A stretch of DNA of 64,000 nucleotides from Granulosicoccus sp965214025 (GTDB lineage Bacteria > Pseudomonadota > Gammaproteobacteria > Granulosicoccales > Granulosicoccaceae): assembly GCA_965214025.1 (NCBI GenBank), contig CBDCAW010000023.1, forward strand, positions 1 through 64,000. Direction: 5' to 3'. The position numbers and the translations under genes were made by a program. Shown here one piece after another: positions 36,538-45,595 of this stretch (positions are counted from its first letter, which is position 1; each line of letters opens with the position of its first letter). The notes beneath the pieces were generated by a model that did not search any database, was not told where the DNA came from, and saw only the letters and a list, made by a program, of their open reading frames with translations.

Positions 36538-37365
36538 ATGGCACGCAAGACTACATTCGGCAGCCGTCTCGGCTGGACCGTGCTCGCCTGGGCCATCGGG
36601 TTCGCGATCTTCTTTCCGATTTTCTGGACGATCCTGACGAGCTTCAAGACGGAGCGCGAGGCTATCTCGTTTCCGTCGCTGTATGCCTTCGAATGGACGA
36701 CGCGCAACTACACGGCCGTTCTCGAGCGCTCGCCTTATTTCCGGCACTTCATGAATTCGGTGATCATTTCCATCGGATCCACCGTCCTCGCCCTGATCAT
36801 CGCCGTGCCGGCGGCCTGGGCCATGGCATTCTCGCCGACGAAACGTACCAAGGGCCTTCTGTTGTGGATGCTGTCCACCAAGATGCTGCCTTCGGTGGGT
36901 GTGTTGATCCCGATCTACCTGATGTTTCGCGACGTGGGCCTGCTCGACACCCGTACCGGTCTTGTCATCGTCATGACGCTGGTCAACCTGCCGATCATCG
37001 TCTGGATGCTGTTCACCTACTTCAAGGAAATTCCCGGAGAGATACTGGAGGCATCACGGATGGACGGTGCGTCGTTGAAGGAAGAGATACTCTTCATCCT
37101 GACACCCATGGCCCTGCCGGGAATCGCCTCGACCTTCCTGCTCAACGTGATCCTGGCGTGGAACGAGGCCTTCTGGACACTGACCCTCACAGCTGCCAAG
37201 GCGGCACCGCTGACAGCGTTCATCGCCAGCTACTCCAGCCCGGAGGGTTTGTTCTACGCCAAGCTCAGTGCCGCCTCGACCATGGCTATCGCGCCAGTTC
37301 TGATCCTGGGTTGGTTCAGTCAGAAGCAGCTGGTTCGCGGCCTCACCTTCGGTGCGGTGAAATAG
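36538..37365 (+). CDS. Polyol ABC transporter permease (SmoG-like)
   Basis: 275 residues, six helices, MalG-type partner of the preceding permease. EAA loop EASRMDGASLKEEILFILTP; the motif SFKTEREAISFPS after helix 1 is typical. The ATPase gene follows after 71 bp. Confidence 0.92.
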   Translation: MARKTTFGSRLGWTVLAWAIGFAIFFPIFWTILTSFKTEREAISFPSLYAFEWTTRNYTAVLERSPYFRHFMNSVIISIGSTVLALIIAVPAAWAMAFSPTKRTKGLLLWMLSTKMLPSVGVLIPIYLMFRDVGLLDTRTGLVIVMTLVNLPIIVWMLFTYFKEIPGEILEASRMDGASLKEEILFILTPMALPGIASTFLLNVILAWNEAFWTLTLTAAKAAPLTAFIASYSSPEGLFYAKLSAASTMAIAPVLILGWFSQKQLVRGLTFGAVK

Positions 37366-37436
37366 GCATATTCAGCGTGCCTGCGACCTGAACAAGACAA
37401 GCCTGTATTCAAGGCAGACATTCCTGGAGATTGACG

Positions 37437-38438
37437 ATGGGCAGTATCACACTGAAGGGCGTTACCAAGGCATTCGATGATCTTCAGGTCATCCCGCCTC
37501 TGGATTTGTCGATCAACGATGGCGAGTTCGTCGTCTTCGTCGGACCATCGGGATGCGGCAAGTCGACGTTGCTGCGCCTGATCGCCGGATTGGAAGACAC
37601 GACATCGGGCACCATTTCGCTGGATGGCAAGGATGTGACCGACCTGCCGCCATCGAAACGTGGCCTGGCGATGGTGTTTCAGTCCTATGCGCTTTACCCG
37701 CACATGTCGGTACGCAAGAACATCGCGTTCCCGCTGAAAATGGCGGGGCTCGATCAGGCGGAGATCGACAAGAAGGTCGATGATGCCGCGAAGGTGCTGA
37801 ACCTGAACGATTACATCGATCGACGCCCCGGTCAGTTGTCCGGTGGTCAACGGCAACGTGTTGCCATCGGCCGAGCGATCGTTCGCGAACCATCGGCGTT
37901 CCTGTTCGATGAGCCGCTGTCCAACCTCGATGCGGCCCTACGTGGCAACATGCGCATCGAGATCTCCGAGCTGCACCAGACGCTTGCCACGACCATGGTT
38001 TACGTGACGCACGATCAGATCGAGGCCATGACCATGGCGGATCGAATCGTGGTGCTCAACAAGGGCGTCATCGAACAGGTCGGAACGCCATTGGAACTGT
38101 ATCGGAACCCGAACAGCGTGTTCGTCGCAGGCTTCATCGGCAGCCCATCGATGAACCTGGTATCCGGTGCGACGGCCGAGAAATTCGGTGCAACGACGGT
38201 CGGCGTGCGTCCCGAGCACCTGCAACTTTCCAAGGGGGGCGGCGATTGGTCCGGCAAAGTCACCGTTTCCGAGCACCTCGGTTCCGATACCTTCCTGCAC
38301 GTGGAGGTCGATGGCATCGGCCTGATGACTGCGCGGGCGAATGGCGAATTCTCCGCCAGGGCAGGCGACTCCATCGGCCTTTCCCCCGATGCGGAAAGAT
38401 TGCACCGATTCAACGAAGCCGGCCGAGCGATGCAATGA
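37437..38438 (+). CDS. Polyol ABC transporter ATP-binding protein (SmoK/MalK-like)
   Basis: 333 residues. ATG 37437 with GGAG seven bases upstream; TTG 37431 is a weaker option. Walker A GPSGCGKST, Q-loop VFQSYALYPHM, signature LSGGQRQRVAIGRA, Walker B FLFDEPLSNLDAAL, H-loop YVTHDQIEA, then a short C-terminal TOBE/MalK regulatory region (about 235-333). Its stop overlaps the dehydrogenase start (ATGA). Confidence 0.94.
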   Translation: MGSITLKGVTKAFDDLQVIPPLDLSINDGEFVVFVGPSGCGKSTLLRLIAGLEDTTSGTISLDGKDVTDLPPSKRGLAMVFQSYALYPHMSVRKNIAFPLKMAGLDQAEIDKKVDDAAKVLNLNDYIDRRPGQLSGGQRQRVAIGRAIVREPSAFLFDEPLSNLDAALRGNMRIEISELHQTLATTMVYVTHDQIEAMTMADRIVVLNKGVIEQVGTPLELYRNPNSVFVAGFIGSPSMNLVSGATAEKFGATTVGVRPEHLQLSKGGGDWSGKVTVSEHLGSDTFLHVEVDGIGLMTARANGEFSARAGDSIGLSPDAERLHRFNEAGRAMQ

Positions 38439-39943
38439 GCCCCTCCAACTCACTGGCGACGCTATCGCTCGCCACACTGCCGGACTTGCCGCAAGCGGTC
38501 GGCCGACCGGACTACAAGCGCGAAGCACTGTCTCCCGGAATCGTGCACTTCGGTCCGGGCAACTTTCATCGGGCGCATCAGTGCGTCTATCTCGATGCGC
38601 TGATGAACGAGGGCCGTGATCACGACTGGTCGATCATCGGTGCCAGCGTCATGAAGGGTGATGGGAAACTTCGGCAGTTGCTGCTTGATCAGGACCTGCT
38701 GACCACGGTCGTTGCGCAGTCGGCTGACGAGAACACGGCCCGGGTGACCGGCGTGATGACCGACTACCTGCCGATCGGCGATACGGCTGCCATTCTTGAA
38801 ACGCTGACGGCACCGCATATACGCATCGTCTCCATGACGGTTACCGAAGGCGGTTACTTCGTCGATGCCGATACCGGCGAGTTCGACCCGACAAGCGATG
38901 CCATCGTGGCGGACGCGAACAACATGGAGGCCCCGGCCACCGTGTTCGGGCTGATCGTACGCGCCCTGCGGGACCGACGCGACGCGGGAGTCGACGCGTT
39001 TACCGTCATGTCCTGCGATAACCTGCCGCACAATGGTGTCATCGCGCGCGGAGCTGTAGTGGGGCTGGCCAAACTGGTCGATGCGGATCTGGCCACCTGG
39101 ATCGACACGCACTCGAGTTTCCCGAACGGCATGGTCGACAGGATCGCCCCTGCTACCGGTGACCGGGAGCGGCGCCTGGTCCGCGAAGATCATGGGATCG
39201 ATGACGATGCGCCGGTGTTCTGCGAGGATCATCTGCAGTGGGTGCTGGAAGACAAGTTCGTGGCTGGCCGCCCTGCATTCGACACCGTGGGGGCACAGTT
39301 CGTCGACGACGTCACGCCGTTCGAAACCATGAAGATCCGGATGCTCAACGGGGGGCATGCACTGATTGCCTACCCCGCGGGGCTACTGGATATCGAGTAC
39401 GCCGATCAGGCCATGCAACACCCCCTGATAAGCCGCTGGCTCGACAAGGTCGAACGTACGGAGATCCAGCCGATGGTGCCGCCGGTGCCCGATACGGACC
39501 TGGATGAATACCTAAAGCTGATCACCCGGCGTTTCGCGAACCCGAAGATCGGCGATACCATCCGGCGGCTGTGTCTTGACGGCTCGAACCGTCAGCCGAA
39601 GTTCATCCTGCCAACCCTGCGCGATCGTCTCGCTGCTGGTGAGGGGGTCGACGGGCTTGCGCTGGCGTCGGCATTCTGGTGCCGGTATTGCTACGGCGAA
39701 ACGGAAAGCGGTCAGGTGATCGAGCCGAACGATCCATCCTGGGAGAGGCTCACCGAACTGGCGAAACAGGCGAAAGACAAGCCGTTGGTGTGGCTTGGAA
39801 TACGTGAAGTGTACGGCAAGCTCGCTGAAGACAAGCAGTTTCAGTCGGTATTCGCGGCCCAGCTGGAATCGCTCTGGAAGGACGGTACCGAAGCGGCACT
39901 GACCAGTTACCTCGATGCCGACAAGGGCTCGGCACGAGGCTAG
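38435..39943 (+). CDS. Mannitol/fructuronate dehydrogenase family protein
   Basis: Long-chain polyol dehydrogenase, 502 residues, oxidising D-mannitol or a related hexitol to the ketose with NAD. ATG 38435 overlaps the ATPase stop; the frame is open back to 38246 inside that gene. Family motifs: IVHFGPGNFHRAHQCVYLD (Rossmann), TVTEGGY, SCDNLPHNG, and KIRMLNGGHALIAY with the catalytic lysine and the Asn/His pair. It is translationally coupled to the transporter. Confidence 0.92.
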   Translation: MSPSNSLATLSLATLPDLPQAVGRPDYKREALSPGIVHFGPGNFHRAHQCVYLDALMNEGRDHDWSIIGASVMKGDGKLRQLLLDQDLLTTVVAQSADENTARVTGVMTDYLPIGDTAAILETLTAPHIRIVSMTVTEGGYFVDADTGEFDPTSDAIVADANNMEAPATVFGLIVRALRDRRDAGVDAFTVMSCDNLPHNGVIARGAVVGLAKLVDADLATWIDTHSSFPNGMVDRIAPATGDRERRLVREDHGIDDDAPVFCEDHLQWVLEDKFVAGRPAFDTVGAQFVDDVTPFETMKIRMLNGGHALIAYPAGLLDIEYADQAMQHPLISRWLDKVERTEIQPMVPPVPDTDLDEYLKLITRRFANPKIGDTIRRLCLDGSNRQPKFILPTLRDRLAAGEGVDGLALASAFWCRYCYGETESGQVIEPNDPSWERLTELAKQAKDKPLVWLGIREVYGKLAEDKQFQSVFAAQLESLWKDGTEAALTSYLDADKGSARG

Positions 39944-39944
39944 C

Positions 39945-40829
39945 ATGTCGGTCGCGATGCGTTCGCCGCTGCCGCCGGAGCTGGGTGACGAGCAGGTGGA
40001 CGCCCGCTCGGTGCACTATCTGGAGCATGGCTTCCCGCATGACCTGGTGCGCTGGCACTGCCACGATGACTACGAGATACATCTGATCGTGGCCAGCGTC
40101 GGCAAGTTGTTCTGCGGCGACCACATCGGCGCCTTCGGCCCCGGGCAACTGGTGATGACCGGTCCCGGGTTGCCGCACAACTGGATCAGCCAGGTGGGCG
40201 ACGACGAGGTCTTCGAGCTGCGTGACAGGGTGGTCCAGTTTCGCCAGGATCTGGTTCAGACGATGGCAGCCTGCGCCACCGAGCTTCAGCCGTTGTTGCC
40301 GTTGCTGGAGCGCGCGCGCCACGGTATCGAATTTCGCGCCACGTCGGTCTGTGAGGCAGAACCCTGGTTCCAGCGTGTGCGTGGTGCGAGCGGCCCTTCA
40401 CGTATCGCACTGTTGCTGGAATTCCTCGAGTTCCTTTCATTACAGCCGGATCAGTTCCTGCTGTCGACCCTGCCGATGCGTTCACGGGAAGATGCCAGCT
40501 CGCTGGATAAGGTAGAGAAGGTCACTCGGTACATCGCCGACAACTATACGCGTGACCTGCAACTCGCCGACGTTTCGACGTTGACCGGCATGAGCGAGAG
40601 TGCGTTCTCGAGATTCTTCGCCAGGGAGACGGGTAACAGCTTCACGCGCTTCCTGAACCGGGTGAGAGTGTCGAGGGCCTGTGAGTTGCTCGCCGACACC
40701 CAGGAGCCGATCACCTCTATCTGCTTTGCCGTCGGTTTCAACAACGTCGCGAATTTCAACCGACGTTTTCGGGAGCTGAAGTCAGTCACGCCAAGGGAAT
40801 ATCGTCGAGAAGCGCAATTGCGAAAGTAG
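39945..40829 (+). CDS. AraC-family transcriptional regulator
   Basis: 294 residues. ATG 39945, one base after the dehydrogenase stop, with GAGG upstream. N-terminal cupin (WHCHDDYEIHLIV, about 30-110) binds ligand; two C-terminal HTH motifs (ADVSTLTGMSESAFSRFF and ICFAVGFNNVANFNRRFREL) end with VTPREYRR. The last gene of the polyol operon and its likely activator in response to the transported hexitol. Confidence 0.92.
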   Translation: MSVAMRSPLPPELGDEQVDARSVHYLEHGFPHDLVRWHCHDDYEIHLIVASVGKLFCGDHIGAFGPGQLVMTGPGLPHNWISQVGDDEVFELRDRVVQFRQDLVQTMAACATELQPLLPLLERARHGIEFRATSVCEAEPWFQRVRGASGPSRIALLLEFLEFLSLQPDQFLLSTLPMRSREDASSLDKVEKVTRYIADNYTRDLQLADVSTLTGMSESAFSRFFARETGNSFTRFLNRVRVSRACELLADTQEPITSICFAVGFNNVANFNRRFRELKSVTPREYRREAQLRK

Positions 40830-41151
40830 CATCTCACATACCGAGCCTCTGTTCATGCCATCCACCGCTCGAGTTCGTCAGGCAATCGTTGTCTTAAACA
40901 TGCGGGAATATGATCCGATCCGCAGAGTTCAACCTAACAGAACGAAAGAGTCGTGACCATGCGCCCGAACCTTTCTCCGGTCGCGGCGCTGGGCCACATG
41001 TCCGGCAGTGCCCGGGCCGCGAGAACCCGGCTTCAGAAGTGAACGAATTTTCGGTAAGTGTCGTCGAGCGAACCGCGTTGCTCCAATTTGAATTACGCTG
41101 ACCGACATGCTCCGAAGAGTAGTCTTTCGACGAACAGAGGAATCCTCAGTC
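40830..41151. other. 322-bp gene-free region before the cytochrome gene
   Basis: No clear promoter. An imperfect GC-rich hairpin pairs 40981-40987 with 41016-41022. A possible 27-codon ORF (40959-41042, GAAAGAG upstream, predicted basic peptide MRPNLSPVAALGHMSG...) covers it, but nothing independent supports translation. Confidence 0.4.
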
Positions 41152-42684
41152 ATGGTTGCACGGCATACCCCCTTACTTCTGGCCTCCGGTGCGGTGCTGG
41201 CACCATTGATCGGCCTGTTCAGCCCACAGATATCCGCTGCCGATGCCGACGCGGTCAAGCGTGGTGAATATCTTTCGCTCGCCGGTAGCTGTGTGGGTTG
41301 TCATCAGCGGGATGGTGGTGAAGAGTATGCCGGGGGTCTGGCGGTCGAAAGCCCATTCGGTGCCATGTACTCATCGAATATCACCCCCGACGAGGAGCAC
41401 GGCATCGGTACCTGGACGGAGGAGGATTTCAAGCGTTCCTTGCACCAGGGCTATTCGAAAGATGTCGGCTATATCTATCCATCGATGCCCTACAATTTTT
41501 ACACGAAGATCACGGATGAAGACGTTAGTGATCTGTGGGCCTACTTCAAGAGCATCGAGCCGGTGAACTACGAGCCACCGGAGAACACCATGGTGTTCCC
41601 GGCGAACATTCGTACCGGCTTGGCACTTTGGCAGGAGCTGGAGTTTGAAGAGGGCCGGTTCGAGCCGGTGGAGGGCAAGGATGAGGAGTACAACCGCGGT
41701 GCCTATCTCGTCGAAGCGCTTGGCCATTGTCAGGCCTGCCATTCACCGCGCAACCTGTTGATGGGTACCGACGAGGATCGCGAGTATACGGGGGCCGAGA
41801 TTCATGGCTGGTATGCGCCATCCATCGGTGCCGGCCCGATGTCGTCCATCAAGGATTGGTCAGTGGAAGAGCTGGCGACTTTCCTGCAGACGGGTACCAA
41901 TCGCGACAACGAGAAGGTCGCGGGCGAGATGTCCGCGGTGATACACAGAAGCCTCAGCAAGCTTCGCGAAGACGACGTACTGGCCATGGCACGGTATATC
42001 AAGGAAATGCCGGAGTCGGAGGAGCCCGGCGAAGAGAAGGAGGCTACGCTTTCAGCCAAAAGACGTGATGCCGGACGAGCACTGTACGCGCAGAACTGCC
42101 TCGGCTGTCATCAGGCCAAGGGAAAAGGTATCGAAGGTGCGGTACCGACGCTGGCGGGCAACGGCACCATCACTGGCAAAAAGGGCAACAATATCGTGCT
42201 GCTGATGTATCAGGGACACAGTGCGGACGGCACCTGGGCAACGATGCCGTCATTCGCAGACGAATTGTCCGCGCGTGACATGGCCGATATCACCAACTAT
42301 GTGCGCACCGCCTGGGGCAACGATGCGGAACCGAACATGACGGTGGAGCAGGTAGCAGAGTTGCGTGAATACGCGGAGATCCCGGAAGAGGGCCAGCCTG
42401 TATCGGTGAAGTGCCCCGTGGTCAAGGCGGAAGCGATTCAGCCGGCGCTCGATATCAGTACCGAGCGATATGAGCAGGCCAAAACCGACAAGAGTGCGCT
42501 GAAAAGCCTGGTCGAGGATTATCGGACAGCACGTGCCGACAGCTCTACCAGTCAGGTCGTGCAAGCACTGTCTTCCGTCTATTGCCGTTCGGTAGCGAAG
42601 GAGGATATCAGCGCCGCTGAAGCCGGAGGTCGTATCGCAGCGTTCGCGGGCGAGGTGGCGCAGGTGGCGAATCGAGCGATGTAA
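41152..42684 (+). CDS. Triheme cytochrome c, alcohol/gluconate dehydrogenase subunit type
   Basis: 510 residues. ATG 41152 with GAGGAA upstream (an earlier frame start at 41107 is less likely). Signal peptide ending near FSPQISAADA; three c-type heme sites CVGCH (about 46), CQACH and CLGCH. YSSNITPDEEHGIGTWTEED is typical of the cytochrome subunit of membrane alcohol, gluconate and sorbitol dehydrogenases, which pass electrons to ubiquinone. A C-terminal extension of about 95 residues after the third heme domain has two extra Cys (KCPVV, VYCRS). No flavin or PQQ dehydrogenase subunit is adjacent. Confidence 0.88.
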   Translation: MVARHTPLLLASGAVLAPLIGLFSPQISAADADAVKRGEYLSLAGSCVGCHQRDGGEEYAGGLAVESPFGAMYSSNITPDEEHGIGTWTEEDFKRSLHQGYSKDVGYIYPSMPYNFYTKITDEDVSDLWAYFKSIEPVNYEPPENTMVFPANIRTGLALWQELEFEEGRFEPVEGKDEEYNRGAYLVEALGHCQACHSPRNLLMGTDEDREYTGAEIHGWYAPSIGAGPMSSIKDWSVEELATFLQTGTNRDNEKVAGEMSAVIHRSLSKLREDDVLAMARYIKEMPESEEPGEEKEATLSAKRRDAGRALYAQNCLGCHQAKGKGIEGAVPTLAGNGTITGKKGNNIVLLMYQGHSADGTWATMPSFADELSARDMADITNYVRTAWGNDAEPNMTVEQVAELREYAEIPEEGQPVSVKCPVVKAEAIQPALDISTERYEQAKTDKSALKSLVEDYRTARADSSTSQVVQALSSVYCRSVAKEDISAAEAGGRIAAFAGEVAQVANRAM

Positions 42685-42712
42685 TCGAGCGGTGTAGTTG
42701 TGTAGTCGATGA

Positions 42713-42771
42713 TTTCCGGCTTGGCCGGAAAACGTCGAGTTCGTTATCTTCCGGCTCCGTGAGAGCCGGAA
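42713..42771. repeat. Twin hairpins sharing the stem TTCCGGC/GCCGGAA
   Basis: Hairpin 1: 42714-42720 with 42724-42730. Hairpin 2: 42749-42757 with 42763-42771. They lie between convergent genes. Neither has a T run in the right place, so intrinsic termination is not certain. Confidence 0.6.
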
Positions 42772-42832
42772 AAACTTGCTGGGTCAACGGTACGTCAAGC
42801 CACCCGTGGCAGTCTTCGTCGCCTGGCAGGCC

Positions 42833-44104
42833 CTAACCAGGGCTTGTCGACTTCGCAGATCTTGATGGCGACCCACTCTTGGCGTTGCTGATGAACTCGC
42901 CGATCCCTTGCAGGTTCTCGATGTGGTCGCAGACGGCCTTGATCACCATCAGGATGGGGGTGGCCACGATCAGGCCGATCGGCCCCCACAACCAGCCCCA
43001 GAACAGCAGCACGATGAAGATGGCAACGGCGTTCATGCTAGCCGCCCGGCTGGTCATCCATGGTGTCAGAAGATTTCCCTGAACGCTGGTTATGACGAGT
43101 GAGACCACGGCAATGAGCATGCCCTGGCCGAGACTGCCGAACTGTAGAAAGGCGGTGATTCCAGACAGCACGAAGACGATCGCGGGTCCCACATACGGGA
43201 CGACACTCGCTGTGCCTGCGATCACGCCCCAGAGCATCGCCTGCTCCACGCCCAGCCACCAGAAAGCGATGCCGGTGGCGATACCCACGAAAATGGCACC
43301 GATTAGAGTAACGAACAGGAACAGGCGCAACTGACGGTTGATGTCTTCGAGTATTTCCAGGGTGATCTTCTTCTTGGTCAGACTGTCGCCACTGACCTTG
43401 ACCAGCTTGTGCTTGTACAGATTCCCCGAAGCGAGCGCGAAGTACACCATAAGCAATACTGTGATTGCCTGGCCGATCATCACGAGAAAGCCGAACGAGC
43501 CGTTCAGGACGTAGTTCATGTACCGCCCGCTGCCCCGATCGATGACTACGCGAACCGGTTGGCCGGACCTGGTACCCGGCATCCCGGACGGACCACCGGC
43601 GCCCGCGTGGGAGGTCGCGGAGCCGTCGGTGGGCGCGATGCTCGATGCGCTGGCCACGGCATTGTCGGCTGCGTTTTCTATTTCAGTGGCGGCCTCCTGC
43701 AGCTTGTCCAGCAACGTCTTGCCATCCTGTTCTCCGCCGCGCTGCTGCTGGTTGACCCTCTCGAGCGCAGCCGGCGCCTTGTCGAGCAGCTCCACGAGCT
43801 GTTCCTGCAGCGCGATGACCGCATAGCTGGAGGCGATCATCACAGCCACGACCACCACACCGGCACCCAGCGGTCTGGGCAGGTGCGCACGCCTGTCCAT
43901 GAAGCTGACGACCGGATACAGCGTGTAGCTGATCAGCACGCCAAGCACCAGAGGCATGAAGAAAGCGCGTGCGAGATAGAGACTGGCTGTCACGGCAATG
44001 ACAGTGAGTATGATCAATGAAGTGTTGCGTACATTGATCGGCCCGCCGACGATATCCGCATCGGAATCGTCCCTGCCCGCTGCCCTGGCTCTCAGTGAAT
44101 CCAT
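42833..44104 (-). CDS. AI-2E family (PerM-like) membrane transporter
   Basis: 423 residues, about eight predicted helices. The helices around IGAIFVGIATGIAFWWLGV and GVIAGTASVVPYVGPAIVF carry the conserved P-Y-x-G-P motif, and LLTPWMTSRAASMNAVAIF plus GPIGLIVATPILMVIK end the family domain. Between helices 3 and 4 is a long Ala/Gly/Ser-rich periplasmic or cytoplasmic loop (about 110-195). Family members export autoinducer-2 or exchange Na+/H+, so the substrate is undefined here. Confidence 0.88.
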   Translation of the reverse strand: MDSLRARAAGRDDSDADIVGGPINVRNTSLIILTVIAVTASLYLARAFFMPLVLGVLISYTLYPVVSFMDRRAHLPRPLGAGVVVVAVMIASSYAVIALQEQLVELLDKAPAALERVNQQQRGGEQDGKTLLDKLQEAATEIENAADNAVASASSIAPTDGSATSHAGAGGPSGMPGTRSGQPVRVVIDRGSGRYMNYVLNGSFGFLVMIGQAITVLLMVYFALASGNLYKHKLVKVSGDSLTKKKITLEILEDINRQLRLFLFVTLIGAIFVGIATGIAFWWLGVEQAMLWGVIAGTASVVPYVGPAIVFVLSGITAFLQFGSLGQGMLIAVVSLVITSVQGNLLTPWMTSRAASMNAVAIFIVLLFWGWLWGPIGLIVATPILMVIKAVCDHIENLQGIGEFISNAKSGSPSRSAKSTSPG

Positions 44105-44244
44105 TTGAACACCGTGTTCGACGACCCGTTATGGGCCTGTTGATCATACGTTGTCGATCGACAGCCCCTGACAGGGCCGGGTTTCCGGATATGGAACACA
44201 ACTTGTAAGCGCCTGCGCACACCCTACACCGAATTTCCCGGTGC

Positions 44245-45576
44245 ATGTCCCAACGGTACCTGCCAGTGAATCAGAACACCCTACCGATCGCGGCATTGCT
44301 GCTCGGCGCTGCCTTCCTGTTCGTTGCAGGTGGCATCAACAGCCTGATTCTGCCCGTACGCGGAACGTCAGAGGGTATGAGCACGTTCTGGCTCGGTCTG
44401 TTGGGCACCGGCTGGGCGGTTGGCTATGTGGCCGGCTGTTTGCGAGTACCGCATCTGGTGGCCCGCGTGGGTCACATTCGGGCATTCGGTGTGATGTCGG
44501 CGATCGCAAGCCTCGCCATCCTGGGCAGTGTACTGCTGGTGTACGCGCCGATATGGGTGTTGTTTCGTGCCTTCGCCGGTTTCGCGTTCGCGGGAGCCGC
44601 GATGATCGTGGAATCATGGCTTGCCGAGCGCAGTGATGCGAGCAGTCGCGGTCGCGTGTTCGGTCTTTACAGCATGATCATGTTAGGTGCCAGTACCGTG
44701 GGGCAGTTGTCGTTGTCGCTGGGGCCGGTAGACGGTGCCATGTTCTTCGTCATCGCAGCGATGTTCTACAGCCTGTCGCTGATACCCACCGCCATATCCT
44801 CGTCACATGCGCCACAGCCATTACTGCAAGTACGGTTCGATGTGAGGGGCCTGTGGAAGAATTCACCGCTGGCGGTGGTCGGAGTGTTTCTGATCGGAAT
44901 CTCCAACGCAGGTTTTGGAACCCTCGGTCCGGTGTATGCCAGCGAACTGGAGCTACCGTTGAGTACCATCACCCTGTTCGTCAGCATGCCGGTACTCGCC
45001 GGTGCCCTTGCGCAGATTCCCATCGGCTGGCTTTCCGATCGGGTTGATCGGCGTGTGGCGCTGGCCGTGGTGGCCATCACGGCAATGCTCACAGACCTGG
45101 CCTTCGTGTTCATGCCGCCACAATCGCCGACGCTCGTGGTAGGCATGGCAGCTGTGTTCGGTGCGACGGTTTACACGATGTATCCGATTCTGGTGGCACA
45201 CGCCAACGATCATGGCACACCGGGGGCTGCACTGATGATCAGCAGCGCACTGCTGATGGTGTTCGGCATCGGTTCGATGGCCGGTCCGGCACTGGCGGGG
45301 CTGCTGATGAACACAGCAGGGCCGCGTGGGCTGTTCCTCTCGACCCTGTGTGCTCATGCCTTGCTGGTCGGCTACATCGCGTGGCGCATGACACGACGCT
45401 CGGCGGTCGTTGCGGCAGACAAGGAACCGTTTCACGCTCTGGCGATTACCGGTGGTGCCACACCGCAGACAACCGCCTACCGAGTGGCGGATGACGCAGC
45501 ACTGGCCGAAGAGGGGGTCGGGCCTGTAGATAAAGAGCCGGAAATATCAGGTCGCGGCGCTGACGACCGCTCTTGA
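44245..45576 (+). CDS. MFS transporter, YcaD-like
   Basis: 443 residues, twelve predicted helices. Motifs: GLLGTGWAVGYVAGC, RVGHIRAFG (motif A variant), ESWLAERSDASSRGRVFGLY after helix 4, and the second-half loop GWLSDRVDRRVALA. The WLAER motif is typical of the YcaD/YfkF branch. A hydrophilic 60-residue tail extends past helix 12. Substrate unknown. Divergent from the AI-2E gene (140 bp). Confidence 0.87.
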   Translation: MSQRYLPVNQNTLPIAALLLGAAFLFVAGGINSLILPVRGTSEGMSTFWLGLLGTGWAVGYVAGCLRVPHLVARVGHIRAFGVMSAIASLAILGSVLLVYAPIWVLFRAFAGFAFAGAAMIVESWLAERSDASSRGRVFGLYSMIMLGASTVGQLSLSLGPVDGAMFFVIAAMFYSLSLIPTAISSSHAPQPLLQVRFDVRGLWKNSPLAVVGVFLIGISNAGFGTLGPVYASELELPLSTITLFVSMPVLAGALAQIPIGWLSDRVDRRVALAVVAITAMLTDLAFVFMPPQSPTLVVGMAAVFGATVYTMYPILVAHANDHGTPGAALMISSALLMVFGIGSMAGPALAGLLMNTAGPRGLFLSTLCAHALLVGYIAWRMTRRSAVVAADKEPFHALAITGGATPQTTAYRVADDAALAEEGVGPVDKEPEISGRGADDRS

Positions 45577-45595
45577 GAAACGGGCTCGAAGACCA

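Noticed and set aside
40959..41042. 27-residue peptide ORF before the cytochrome gene, considered as a pqqA-like precursor
   Set aside because: Lacks the Glu-x-x-x-Tyr motif of PqqA and no pqq genes are near; recorded only in the intergenic entry.
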